Shown here: positions 26,228-34,674 of the stretch, piece after piece | How positions within the stretch are numbered: the first letter of the stretch is position 1 | Layout: each line of letters starts with the position of its first letter | DNA from: LMUY01 sp965199165 | GTDB taxonomy: Bacteria > Pseudomonadota > Alphaproteobacteria > Acetobacterales > Acetobacteraceae | Length of the DNA: 64,000 nt | Assembly (NCBI GenBank): GCA_965199165.1 | Contig: OZ240681.1 | Location: forward strand, 806,001-870,000 | Reading direction: 5' to 3' | Made by a program: the position numbers and the translations under genes | The notes under the pieces: generated by a model | The model's input: only the letters and a program-made list of their open reading frames with translations | Databases searched by the model: none | What the model was told of the DNA's origin: nothing

Positions 26228-27551
26228 AGCGATGCCGTCGGTGGAACGCGCGGTGATCCGCAAGCTGGCGCTCCGGCTGATGCCGTTCGTGACCGTGGGG
26301 TATTTCCTGGCCTCGCTGGACCGGGTGAACGTCGGCTTCGCGGCGTTGCAGATGAACCACGATATCGGGCTCGGCTCGGCCGCCTTCGGGTTCGGCGCCG
26401 GGCTGTTCTTCGTCGCCTACTGCCTGTTCGCCGTGCCCTGCAACATGATGATGGTGCGGCTCGGGGCGCGGCGCTGGCTTTCCTGCGTGATGGTCGCCTG
26501 GGGGCTGATCTCGGCCGCGATGGCGTTCGTCAGCGGGCCATATTCCTTCTACGCGCTGCGTTTCCTGCTCGGCATCGCCGAGGCGGGCTTCTTCCCCGGC
26601 GTGATCTACCTCCTGACGCTCTGGTTCCCGGCGCACCACCGCAGCCGCATGGTGGCGATCCTCATGATGGCGCTGCCGGTGTCCAGCGTGCTCGGCTCCC
26701 CGGTCTCCGCGTCGCTGTTGCTGACGGATGGCTGGCTCGGGCTGCGGGGCTGGCACTGGCTGTTCATCATGGAGGGAATACCAGCCACGCTGATGGGCAT
26801 CGGCTGTGCGCTGGTGCTGCCCCGCTCGATCGCGACCGCCCGTTTCCTGACGGAGGGGCAGAAGACGTGGCTGGCGGGCGAGGTCGCCGGCTCGGCGCAG
26901 GCCGGGACGATCGGCGGGTCGCTCTCGTTCTGGCAGGTGATGGGCAACAAATACGTGCTGCTGCTGACGCTGATCTACATCGGCGGAACGTCGGTCACCA
27001 ACGCGTTGGCGCTGTGGCAGCCGCAGATCATCAAGGCCTACAACCTCTCCACCATGCAGGTGGGCCTGCTGAACTCGGTGCCGTTCGCCATCGCCAGCGT
27101 CGCCATGTACTTCTGGGCCTCGCATTCGGACCGGACGGGGGAGCGCACCCTGCACACGGCATTGCCGCTGGGGTTGGCGACGCTCGGGCTGGTGTGCACG
27201 ATGCTGGTGCACTCGCTGGCGCCGATGATCGTGGTGCTGTGCGTGGTGATCACGGCGGCGTCGATGATCAAGGGACCGTTCTGGGCACTGGCGACGGAGA
27301 TGCTGCCGGCCTCGATCTCCGCTCTGGCGATCGGGCAGATCAACTCGCTGAACAACCTCGGCGTGTTCGGCGCCACCTACGCGATCGGCGCGATCCGCGA
27401 GGCGACGGGCAGCTTCACCTTCGCGATGCTCCCGTTCGTCGCCGTGTGTGGGGTCGCCGGGCTGGTGGCGCTATGGATCGGCCGCGCGCGGCTCCGCGAC
27501 GGCTCGACGATGGCCATGGCACGGGGCCAGCGTGTCGGGGCAGTGCGCTAA
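26220..27551 (+). CDS. MFS transporter, anion:cation symporter (ACS) family
   Basis: A 443-residue carrier with 12 predicted helices. The family start RLMPFVTVGYFLASLDRVNV matches ACS proteins for phthalate, tartrate or aldonates; the loop 2-3 motif is MMMVRLGARRWL, and helix 4-5 has RFLLGIAEAGFFPGVIYLL. It ends an operon of regulator, decarboxylase and hydrolase and would import the organic acid or amino-acid derivative that they use. The broken gene at 5204-5890 is from the same family. Confidence 0.88.
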   Translation: MSEAMPSVERAVIRKLALRLMPFVTVGYFLASLDRVNVGFAALQMNHDIGLGSAAFGFGAGLFFVAYCLFAVPCNMMMVRLGARRWLSCVMVAWGLISAAMAFVSGPYSFYALRFLLGIAEAGFFPGVIYLLTLWFPAHHRSRMVAILMMALPVSSVLGSPVSASLLLTDGWLGLRGWHWLFIMEGIPATLMGIGCALVLPRSIATARFLTEGQKTWLAGEVAGSAQAGTIGGSLSFWQVMGNKYVLLLTLIYIGGTSVTNALALWQPQIIKAYNLSTMQVGLLNSVPFAIASVAMYFWASHSDRTGERTLHTALPLGLATLGLVCTMLVHSLAPMIVVLCVVITAASMIKGPFWALATEMLPASISALAIGQINSLNNLGVFGATYAIGAIREATGSFTFAMLPFVAVCGVAGLVALWIGRARLRDGSTMAMARGQRVGAVR

Positions 27552-27568
27552 ACCCCGATCGTTAAGAG

Positions 27569-27600
27569 CCCTCTTCCTCTGAGAGAGGGTTGGGTGAGGA
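27569..27600. repeat. Hairpin/interspersed repeat with GAGAGGGTTGGGTGAGG
   Basis: CCCTCT and AGAGGG form a hairpin followed by GTTGGGTGAGG, 17 bases after the MFS stop. The CCCTCTCC...GGAGAGGGTTGGGTGAGG form is a familiar interspersed element in proteobacteria and may also end transcription. One copy seen here. Confidence 0.55.
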
Positions 27601-27661
27601 CGGTGCTCCGCAATGGAGGCCGGTCGGCTATGTGCCGCAGGGATCGACGGGAGAATGCACC

Positions 27662-28303
27662 ATGCTGACCATCCATCACCTTGGGCACTCGCAATCCGAG
27701 CGGATCATCTGGCTGTGCGAGGAGCTGGGTGTGCCGTATGCGCTGCAGCATTACGACCGCGACCCGGTCACCATCCTGTCGCCGCCTGCGCTGCGGGCGC
27801 TGCATCCGCTCGGCGCAGCGCCGGTGATGGAGGATGACGGACTCACGTTGGCGGAGTCCGCTGCGATCACCGAATACATCATCGTCAAGCATGGCGGCGG
27901 CCGGCTTCGGCTCGGGCCAGACCACCCGGACTTCGCCGCCTATCTCTACTGGTTCCATTTCGCCAACGGCAACCTCCAGCCGGTCATGGGGCGGATGCTG
28001 ATGGTGGGACGCGTCGGCCTGGCGGAGGACCATCCGGTGCAGGCGGCGGTGCAGGGTCGGTTGGACCGGGTCATGGCCTTGGTCGAGGCGCGGCTGGGCG
28101 TGGCGCATTACCTGGCCGGGCAGGAGTTCACGGCGGCGGACATCATGAGCGTGTTCTCGCTCACCACGATGCGGCTGTTCCAGCCGGTGGACCTCCAGCC
28201 CTATCCGAACGTCCTGGCCTACCTGCAACGGATCGGGGCGCGGCCGGCCTACCGCCGGGCGATGGCCAAGGGCGATCCGGACCTCGCGCCGATGCTGACC
28301 TGA
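27662..28303 (+). CDS. Glutathione S-transferase family protein
   Basis: A 213-residue protein. The N-terminal thioredoxin-like domain has HHLGHSQSERIIWLCEELGV, and the cis-proline block APVMEDDGLTLAESAAITEY with the ES motif that binds the gamma-glutamyl group. An all-helical C-terminal domain carries AGQEFTAADIMSVFSL, the N-capping box. It probably conjugates or isomerises with glutathione in the cytoplasm. GGGAG precedes the ATG. The substrate is unknown. Confidence 0.88.
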   Translation: MLTIHHLGHSQSERIIWLCEELGVPYALQHYDRDPVTILSPPALRALHPLGAAPVMEDDGLTLAESAAITEYIIVKHGGGRLRLGPDHPDFAAYLYWFHFANGNLQPVMGRMLMVGRVGLAEDHPVQAAVQGRLDRVMALVEARLGVAHYLAGQEFTAADIMSVFSLTTMRLFQPVDLQPYPNVLAYLQRIGARPAYRRAMAKGDPDLAPMLT

Positions 28304-28313
28304 CGGGCGGGCG

Positions 28314-28613
28314 TCAGTCGCGCTCCAGTTCGACCACGTGCCCCTGGGTCGGCAGGCGGACCACCACGCGGTCTGCGCCCGGCAGCCGCTCCAGCAGCGC
28401 GCGGGCGACATCCTCGAAGCTGCGGCCTGCGATCGTCTGCTCCAACCGTCCTTCGACGTCCACCGCCACCGCGGAGACCTCGGCGCGCCAGGCATCCAGG
28501 TCGATCTCCGCCCGTGTCCAGACCTCCGCCGTCAGGCTGTGGCCATGCAACACGCCGTCCAAGCCCAGGTGGGCGATCTCCAGCGGGACCGTGGCGGCGC
28601 GCCGGAACGTCAC
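28314..28613 (-). CDS. QueD-like 6-carboxytetrahydropterin synthase, short and divergent
   Basis: A 99-residue protein coupled to queE by a GTGA overlap. The zinc motif HGHSLTAEVW and the upstream His (EIAHLG) fit QueD/6-pyruvoyl-tetrahydropterin synthases. It is about 20 residues shorter than usual, and the loop that carries the catalytic Cys between the first His and HGH is nearly absent. The C-terminal block with a Glu is reduced to VVVRLPTQGHVVELERD. In the queuosine/7-deazaguanine pathway QueD acts before QueE. Whether this form is active is uncertain. Confidence 0.65.
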   Translation of the reverse strand: MTFRRAATVPLEIAHLGLDGVLHGHSLTAEVWTRAEIDLDAWRAEVSAVAVDVEGRLEQTIAGRSFEDVARALLERLPGADRVVVRLPTQGHVVELERD

Positions 28614-29227
28614 GGGATGTTCCACGCCTTGTGCGCCTGGATGTTCAGCCGCCAGTGCGGATGCGCCATGCAGTAGGCGGAAGCCGCGGCCGTGTTCGCG
28701 GCCAGGTCGGCGCCGTCCATCGGTGACAGCCAGCGTTCCCGTGCCGAGAACCCGGCGAACCGGTCCGGCTCCGCCTCGGCTTGCGGGTAGACCAGCTTCA
28801 ACTCGTCCGCCTGGTGCAACACCAGCGCCGCACCGGCCTTCGGGCTTACGCAGAGCCAGTCGACCGGGCCCGGCAAGGCCTGCGTGCCGTTGGTCTCGAC
28901 GGCGATCCAGAACCCGGCCTGCCGCAGGGCGGTCAGCAGGGCCGCGTCCACTTGCAGCAGCGGTTCCCCGCCCGTCAGCACCAAGCGCCGGCCGGGCTGT
29001 CCGGCCGGCCACCGCGATGCGATGGCGGCCGTCAACGCCGCGGCGGACGGGTATTTCTCGCCGCCCACGAACGCCGTGTCGCAGAAGCGGCACACCGCCG
29101 CCGCACGGTCCTGCTCCCGGCCGGACCAGAGGTTGCAGCCGGCGAACCGGACGAACACGCAGGTCCGCCCGAGATTGGCCCCCTCGCCCTGCTGGGTGAG
29201 GAATATCTCATGGACGGTGTACGTCAT
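28610..29227 (-). CDS. queE: 7-carboxy-7-deazaguanine synthase QueE (radical SAM)
   Basis: A 205-residue radical-SAM enzyme that contracts 6-carboxytetrahydropterin to 7-carboxy-7-deazaguanine for queuosine in tRNA. The [4Fe-4S] motif has the enlarged CX14CX2C spacing (CNLWSGREQD... to VCRFCDT), the mark of the class II QueE known from Burkholderia. EIFLTQQGEGANLGRTCVFV and LVLTGGEPLLQ (SAM-binding GGE) are present. Start at 29227 chosen to match the family. queC and queF are not in the window. Confidence 0.92.
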   Translation of the reverse strand: MTYTVHEIFLTQQGEGANLGRTCVFVRFAGCNLWSGREQDRAAAVCRFCDTAFVGGEKYPSAAALTAAIASRWPAGQPGRRLVLTGGEPLLQVDAALLTALRQAGFWIAVETNGTQALPGPVDWLCVSPKAGAALVLHQADELKLVYPQAEAEPDRFAGFSARERWLSPMDGADLAANTAAASAYCMAHPHWRLNIQAHKAWNIP

Positions 29228-29391
29228 GCCGTCGCCTCCGATCGCAGCGCGGTGTTCTACGGCCGGCGAAGGTTTCCCGCCAGCATAGGTCACGCTTGAT
29301 TGAGCCGGCCGGTATCTGGCGCTAGGTGGCACCGCGGAACGAACCCTCGCGGGCCGCCGGTGTTCGGCTGGCTATGCAAGGTGCTGAACGC

Positions 29392-29886
29392 GTGAACGAC
29401 GAGTTCGAGGTCGGCTTCGACGAGCCGTTCGAACGGCGATGGTACCGCCTCGAACTCGCGGGTCGGACGCTCATCCTCGTCTTCGTCCTGTGTGGCCTTG
29501 CCGGGCTGCTCGGCCGCGGGCCATTCAGCCACCGCCGGGTCGAAGTCCCAGCGGCAGGGATGTCCGTGGATTTCGAGCCCGTCGCCCGCGCTCAGACGCC
29601 GACGCAGGTCACGTTCCACCTCGCGGGCTCACCTGGCTCTGGCGAGACCTCGATCTTCATCGACACCAAGCTGATCGAGCCGATGGGTCTTCAGCGGGTG
29701 CAGCCGGAGCCGGTTCACCAGCAGGCGGTGGATGGCGGGATCATGCTGCAGTTCGCCCTTCCGCCCGGCGCCGGGGACGCGATGGTGCGGCTGATCCTGC
29801 AGCCATCGCAATGGGGTTTCCAGACGCTCCTGGCCAAGCGTGGCGATGCCGCGCCGCTGGTCTGGCACCAGATGGTGCTGCCATGA
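29392..29886 (+). CDS. Hypothetical single-pass membrane protein
   Basis: A 164-residue protein with an acidic N-terminus, one membrane helix (LILVFVLCGLAGLLGRG, about residues 27-43) and a beta-rich outer part with no known family that I recognise. GTG at 29392 has AAGGTG upstream; ATG at 29374 is an alternative. Its stop overlaps the start of the YetF-like gene, so the two are probably made together and may interact at the membrane. Confidence 0.65.
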   Translation: MNDEFEVGFDEPFERRWYRLELAGRTLILVFVLCGLAGLLGRGPFSHRRVEVPAAGMSVDFEPVARAQTPTQVTFHLAGSPGSGETSIFIDTKLIEPMGLQRVQPEPVHQQAVDGGIMLQFALPPGAGDAMVRLILQPSQWGFQTLLAKRGDAAPLVWHQMVLP

Positions 29887-30326
29887 GCATCATCCTGCGG
29901 GCAGCGGTGGCGTATTTCATCCTGCTGTTCGCGCTGCGGCTGATCGGCCGCAGGACCGCGAGCATGATGTCGCCGATCGACTTGATCGTGCTGTTCCTCT
30001 ACGCCGGCGCGACCATCACGGCCGTGCTCGGCGACGACCACTCGATGACGGGCGCGCTCAGCGCGGTGGGCACCATCGGGCTGATGCACCTGGTCGTATC
30101 CTGGTTGAAGCGGCGGTCGGACACCGTGGGCCGCGTGGTCGACGGCACGCCGGTGGTGATCTACGAGCAAGGCGCCTGGCAGGAGGATCGCATGCGACGG
30201 CTGCGCATCCTGGAGAGCGACGTGATGGCGGCGGCGCGGCAGAGCGGACTGATGCGGCTTGAGCAAGTGCGCTACGCCGTCGTCGAACGCGACGGCAAGG
30301 TCTCCATCGTTCCGGAGGAGGCGTAG
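29883..30326 (+). CDS. YetF-like (DUF421) membrane protein
   Basis: A 147-residue protein with three N-terminal helices (ILRAAVAYFILLFALRLIGR, IDLIVLFLYAGATITAVLGD, and a third) and a soluble C-terminal domain containing DTVGRVVDGTPVVIYEQGAW and LRILESDVMAAARQSG. This is the order in YetF/YcaP proteins (DUF421), linked to spore envelope or stress roles in other bacteria. The family GRR motif after helix 1 is present. Function here is unknown; coupled to the upstream membrane protein. Confidence 0.82.
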   Translation: MSIILRAAVAYFILLFALRLIGRRTASMMSPIDLIVLFLYAGATITAVLGDDHSMTGALSAVGTIGLMHLVVSWLKRRSDTVGRVVDGTPVVIYEQGAWQEDRMRRLRILESDVMAAARQSGLMRLEQVRYAVVERDGKVSIVPEEA

Positions 30327-30341
30327 CGCCGAAAGCGGCGG

Positions 30342-31637
30342 ATGGGGTCGATCGGGATGAAGTCAGAACCCTACGATGTCCTGGTCGTCGGCGGGGGCGC
30401 CGCCGGCGTGGGGGCTGCCGTCGGGGCGGCCGCGGCTGGCGCGCGCGTAGGCCTGATCGAGGCGGCCGGCTGCCTCGGCGGCGCCGGCACGATGCGCAAC
30501 GTGCTGACCTATTGCGGGCTCTACACGCTGGGCGAGCAGCCGCGGCAGGCCGTGGCCGGCGTCGCCGATGCGGTGATGGGCAAGCTCCGCCGCTGGGGCG
30601 CGGTGACGCCGCCGCTGCGGCACCGCGGCGTCTTCGTCGTGTTCGATCCCGAAGGCGCCAAGCGGGCGTTGGATGAGGTCTGCCGCGAAGCTGGTGTCGA
30701 CGTGCTGCTGCACGCCTTCGTGTCCGGTGCGAACCGGGTGGCGGATCGGGTGGACAGCCTGTGCTACGCCGACCATTCCGGCCCGCACACGGTGGCCGCA
30801 CGCGCCTTCGTCGACGCCAGCGGCGAGTGCGACCTGGCGGCGTTCGCCGGAGCCTCCACCCGCTACGGCAACGACGGTGCGGTCAACCTCGGCACGCTTG
30901 GCACCCGGTTCGGCGGCGTCGCGCGGGATGCCGAGGTATCCGCCGCCGCCGTTACGGAGGCGATCCAGGCCGCCAAGGCACGCGGGGCCGCCCCGCTGAC
31001 CAAGGAGAAGAGCGTGGTGGCCCGGCTGCCGCTGTCGGGCGACGTGGTCGCCTACCTGGCGAGCGTGGACTACGACCCGCGCGACGGACGGAGCATGAGC
31101 CTGGCGGAAATGGACGGGCGGCAGCAGGCCTGGGCCTACCTGGACATCCTGCGCACGCTGCCCGGTTGGCAGCACGCCTATCTCGCCTCCACCGGGCCCG
31201 ATTTCGGCACCCGGGAGAGCCGGCACCTCGACAGCCTCGGGCAACTCACCTGGCAGCATGTGGCGGAGGGACGGCGCTGCGACGACTGCGTGGCACTCGG
31301 CAGCTGGGGCGTGGAATGGCACGACCGCACCACGTTCGAGAGCAGCTTCGTCTACCCGCCGGATGGCGGCACGTACGACATCCCGCTCAGCTGCCTGCAC
31401 AGCGTCGACACGGCCAACCTGTTCGCCGCCGGGCGCACCGCGGACGCGGACCGGCAGGCCGGCGCGTCGCTGCGGGTCATGGGCACCGCCTTCGCCACCG
31501 GCCAGGCGGCCGGCGTGGCGGCCGCCTGCCACGCCGATCGCGGGCATGCCGACGCGGCCGCGGTGCGCCGCACCCTGGTCGAGCAGGGCGCGCTCATCGA
31601 CGCGGCGCAGCTGCCTCCGCCGGTGTCGATGGGGTGA
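30342..31637 (+). CDS. FAD-dependent oxidoreductase
   Basis: A 431-residue flavoprotein. The N-terminal Rossmann motif is VVGGGAAGVGAAVGAAAAGA, followed by VGLIEAAGCLGGAGTMRNVL, which is typical of the FAD_oxidored family (PF12831). A second FAD contact is VDASGECDLAAFAG and a third is LFAAGRTADADRQAGAS near the C-terminus. Substrate unknown. A second in-frame ATG five codons later could be the true start. Lies 16 bases after the YetF-like gene and may share its transcript. Confidence 0.82.
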   Translation: MGSIGMKSEPYDVLVVGGGAAGVGAAVGAAAAGARVGLIEAAGCLGGAGTMRNVLTYCGLYTLGEQPRQAVAGVADAVMGKLRRWGAVTPPLRHRGVFVVFDPEGAKRALDEVCREAGVDVLLHAFVSGANRVADRVDSLCYADHSGPHTVAARAFVDASGECDLAAFAGASTRYGNDGAVNLGTLGTRFGGVARDAEVSAAAVTEAIQAAKARGAAPLTKEKSVVARLPLSGDVVAYLASVDYDPRDGRSMSLAEMDGRQQAWAYLDILRTLPGWQHAYLASTGPDFGTRESRHLDSLGQLTWQHVAEGRRCDDCVALGSWGVEWHDRTTFESSFVYPPDGGTYDIPLSCLHSVDTANLFAAGRTADADRQAGASLRVMGTAFATGQAAGVAAACHADRGHADAAAVRRTLVEQGALIDAAQLPPPVSMG

Positions 31638-31725
31638 GCCGCCCTGCCGCCCGACCTGGCGGTGCCCGGTGAACCATGCCGGGCCACGCCCGTTGCTGCC
31701 GCACGCCCGGGAGCACCAGCACACC

Positions 31726-32391
31726 ATGATCACCGCCGCCATTTTCGACGTCGACGGCACCCTGGTCGACTCCGTCGACCTGCATGCGCGCGCGTGGCAG
31801 GACGCGTTCGCCGATTTCGGCTACCAGCACGACCTCGCCGCCATCCGCGAACAGATCGGCAAGGGCGGCGACCAACTGCTCCCGGTGTTCCTGACGCCGG
31901 AGCAGATGGCGGCCGAGGGCACGGCGCTGGAGGAGCATCGGGGCAAGCTGTTCAAGGCGCGCTACCTGCAACAGGTGCAAGCCTTCCCCAAGGTCCCGGC
32001 GTTGTTCGAGCGGCTGCGCGCGGCCGGCATCCGGGCCGCACTGGCCACGTCGGCCAAGGTGGATGAGCTGGAGGTATACGAGCGGATCGCCGGGGTGGAG
32101 GCGCTGGTGGACGAGAGGGCAACGAGCGAGGACGCCGAGCGGTCCAAGCCGCACCCCGACATCTTCGCCGCGGCCATGCAGCGGCTGGGCGACCCGGCGG
32201 CCGGCACGGTGCTGGCGATCGGCGACAGTCCATACGACGCGCAGGCGGCGGGCAAGCTGGGCATCCGCACGATCGGGCTGCTGGGCGGCGGGTTTGCCGA
32301 GGCCAGCTTGCGCGAGGCGGGCTGCGTGGCGATCTATCGCGACCCGGCGGACCTGCTGGCGCGGTTCGACAGCTCGCCCTTGGCCGGCTAG
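31726..32391 (+). CDS. HAD-superfamily phosphatase (phosphoglycolate-phosphatase-like)
   Basis: A 221-residue HAD hydrolase with all four motifs: I FDVDGTLVDS, II ALATSA, III Lys in RSKPHPDIF and IV IGDSPYDAQAAG. A helical cap lies between motifs I and II. It dephosphorylates a small phosphometabolite or acts as a beta-phosphoglucomutase-like enzyme. No ribosome site is obvious. The substrate is not predictable. Confidence 0.87.
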   Translation: MITAAIFDVDGTLVDSVDLHARAWQDAFADFGYQHDLAAIREQIGKGGDQLLPVFLTPEQMAAEGTALEEHRGKLFKARYLQQVQAFPKVPALFERLRAAGIRAALATSAKVDELEVYERIAGVEALVDERATSEDAERSKPHPDIFAAAMQRLGDPAAGTVLAIGDSPYDAQAAGKLGIRTIGLLGGGFAEASLREAGCVAIYRDPADLLARFDSSPLAG

Positions 32392-32540
32392 CCCAAGGCC
32401 GCCGGCAGCAGCGTCACCGTGCCCGTGGACAGCACCGTCGAGGCCAGGATGGTGGCGAGGTAAACCGCTGCCTCCAGCCATGCAGCTCCGCCAATAGGAA
32501 GGGCCCGGTCAACCGCGCCTTGACGCGGTCGTCCCGGTCC

Positions 32541-34460
32541 TCAGAACTCGTCCCAGCCCTCTTCCTTGGGAAGGGGCTTGCGGCTGGCGTTGCCCGCGAC
32601 GACACGGAGGGTCCGGGTGGCCGCCGGACGGGCCGGCTTGGCTTGCGGCGCGGTGCGGCCGGGCGCCTTGGCACCTGCGGACGAAGCGCCGCCGATATCG
32701 AACCGGGTCGTCAAGCCCTCCAACGTCGAGGCATCCTGGGCCAGGCTGTGGCTGGCCGCAGTCGACTGCTCCACCATGGCGGCGTTCTGCTGGGTGACTT
32801 GGTCCATCTGGTTCACGGCGGTGTTGACCTGGGCCAGGGCGGAGGCCTGCTCCTGCGCGCTCGCCGCGATCTCGTTCACCGCGTCGTTGATCTGCCGCAC
32901 CTGGGAGAGGATGCGGCCGAGCGCGGTGCCGGTCTCGCTTACCAGCGTCACGCCGCGGCTGACATGGGAGGAGCTGGCGCCGATCAACGCCTTGATCTCC
33001 TTGGCGGCCTCGGCGCTGCGCTGCGCCAGGGCGCGCACCTCGCTGGCCACCACGGCGAAGCCGCGCCCGGCATCGCCGGCCCGGGCCGCCTCCACGCCGG
33101 CGTTCAACGCCAGCAGGTTGGTTTGGAACGCGATCTCGTCGATGACCCCGATGATCTGGCTGATCTCGCGCGCCGACTTGTCGATCGCACCCATGGCGGC
33201 GACAGCCTCGCGCACCACCGTCTCGCTGTGCTCGGCCTCGTCCTTGGCGGCGGTGACCACGGCCTGGGTGGCGTGGGCGCCGTCGGCCGTCTTGCGCACC
33301 GTCGCGGTGATCTCGTCCAGCGCCGCCGCCGTCTCCTCCAGGCTGGCCGCCTGCTGCTCCGTCCGGCGGGACAGGTCGTCCGCCGCCTGGCTGATCTCCC
33401 CGGTGCCGGAACGGATCGCCCCCGCATTGCCGACGATGGTGCCGACCACGCCCCGCAGCTCCGCGACGGCGGCGTTGAAGTCGGTGCGCAGCCGTTCGTA
33501 GTCCGGGGCGAAGGCTTCGGTGATGTCGCAGGTCAGGTCGCCGGCGGACAGCCGCCCCAGCGCCTGCGCCAGGCTGCCCATCACCGCCGCCTGCTGCGCC
33601 GCCGCCTCCTGCCGGGTGGCGTCGCTGCGGGCACGCTCCTCCTCGGCTGTCCGACGGTGCGCCGCGCTCTCGTCCTCCAGCCGCTTTTTGTCGATGGCGG
33701 CGTCCTTGAAGACCTGCACGGCGCGGCCGACATCGCCCACTTCGTCGCGCTGGTCCAGCGCCGGCACGGTCACGCTGGTGTCGCCCCTGGCGAGCTTGCC
33801 CATCACCGCCACCATGGCGCCGACCGGCCGCGTGATGGACCGTGTCACCAGGACCGCCGCCACGATGGACAGCAGCATCGCCGTCACGGTGCCGATCGCC
33901 AAGGCCCACGCCAGCCGCGAAATGGCCGACCGCTCGTCGTCGTCCTCCTGGTGCGACCATGCCGTGAGCACCTTGATCGCTGCCAGGTTCGTCTTCAGCA
34001 CGTCCGCTGTCAGCGTGTTGGTCTTGAACAGCTCGGCGACCTTGGCGGTGGAGCCCTCCTCCATGAGGGCGATCGCCTTGGCCACGTACTCGTCATTCCA
34101 ACGGATCACGTTCTTCAAGGCGGCGTCGACGCTGGCCACCGCATCCGGCACGTCGTCCGGTATCTTCTTGCGCGCGTCCTCCAGCAAGCTGCGGATCAGG
34201 CCGACGGCGGTTCGCGTCGCGTTGATGTAGGCCCGGTCGCCCGTGACGGCGAAAGCGAGGATGCTGCGGTTGGTGATGGCCCCCTCCGTGCCGACCTGGT
34301 TCGCGAGGTCCTGGGCGTCGCTGGAGTCGCTGTTGCGCTGGGATGCGACGGACAACTCCCGCAGGGTGGTGCCGCAAATGCCGGCCATGACAAGCATGGC
34401 AAGGATGACGGCGGTGAAGCCGATTCCAAGCTTCCACGAAATCCGCGTGTTCGACAGCAT
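32541..34460 (-). CDS. Methyl-accepting chemotaxis protein
   Basis: A 639-residue chemoreceptor: N-terminal helix (KLGIGFTAVILAMLVMAGIC), a helical periplasmic sensor of about 150 residues, second membrane segment (AIGTVTAMLLSIVAAVLVT), two HAMP-like regions, and the cytoplasmic signalling hairpin whose tip reads IIGVIDEIAFQTNLLALNAG. It ends in a flexible Ala/Pro-rich tail with EEGWDEF, which resembles the CheR/CheB-tethering pentapeptide. GGAG precedes the ATG at 34460. It would tune flagellar or other taxis to an unknown signal; no che genes are near. Confidence 0.92.
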   Translation of the reverse strand: MLSNTRISWKLGIGFTAVILAMLVMAGICGTTLRELSVASQRNSDSSDAQDLANQVGTEGAITNRSILAFAVTGDRAYINATRTAVGLIRSLLEDARKKIPDDVPDAVASVDAALKNVIRWNDEYVAKAIALMEEGSTAKVAELFKTNTLTADVLKTNLAAIKVLTAWSHQEDDDERSAISRLAWALAIGTVTAMLLSIVAAVLVTRSITRPVGAMVAVMGKLARGDTSVTVPALDQRDEVGDVGRAVQVFKDAAIDKKRLEDESAAHRRTAEEERARSDATRQEAAAQQAAVMGSLAQALGRLSAGDLTCDITEAFAPDYERLRTDFNAAVAELRGVVGTIVGNAGAIRSGTGEISQAADDLSRRTEQQAASLEETAAALDEITATVRKTADGAHATQAVVTAAKDEAEHSETVVREAVAAMGAIDKSAREISQIIGVIDEIAFQTNLLALNAGVEAARAGDAGRGFAVVASEVRALAQRSAEAAKEIKALIGASSSHVSRGVTLVSETGTALGRILSQVRQINDAVNEIAASAQEQASALAQVNTAVNQMDQVTQQNAAMVEQSTAASHSLAQDASTLEGLTTRFDIGGASSAGAKAPGRTAPQAKPARPAATRTLRVVAGNASRKPLPKEEGWDEF

Positions 34461-34674
34461 AGGCCCGCTCCGCTCCCTCCCGTCCAGAGTAGGGCAGCCG
34501 GCGTAAACAAAACCTAATGGCGCTCGGATCGTCGAAAGGGAGCAGCACGGGCTGGCGCCTCCAAGGCGCATAGGTGGCATGGTGCTTGCTTCCACTTGGC
34601 AGGGGGCGTGGACCGCATTACGCCCACTCAGACGTCCCCACCGGCGGGGCCAGCCGGACCAGGAGATCACCATC

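Noticed and set aside
23747..26263. An 838-residue open frame on the minus strand
   Set aside because: It mirrors the AsnC, decarboxylase and hydrolase genes on the other strand; its His/Arg/Gln-rich sequence is typical antisense of GC-rich DNA.
32388..32501. Minus-strand tail reading LEAAVYLATILASTVLSTGT, similar in style to the end of an auxin-efflux-type carrier
   Set aside because: Only about 35 residues, no upstream continuation, and it overlaps the HAD stop; too short to claim as a pseudogene.
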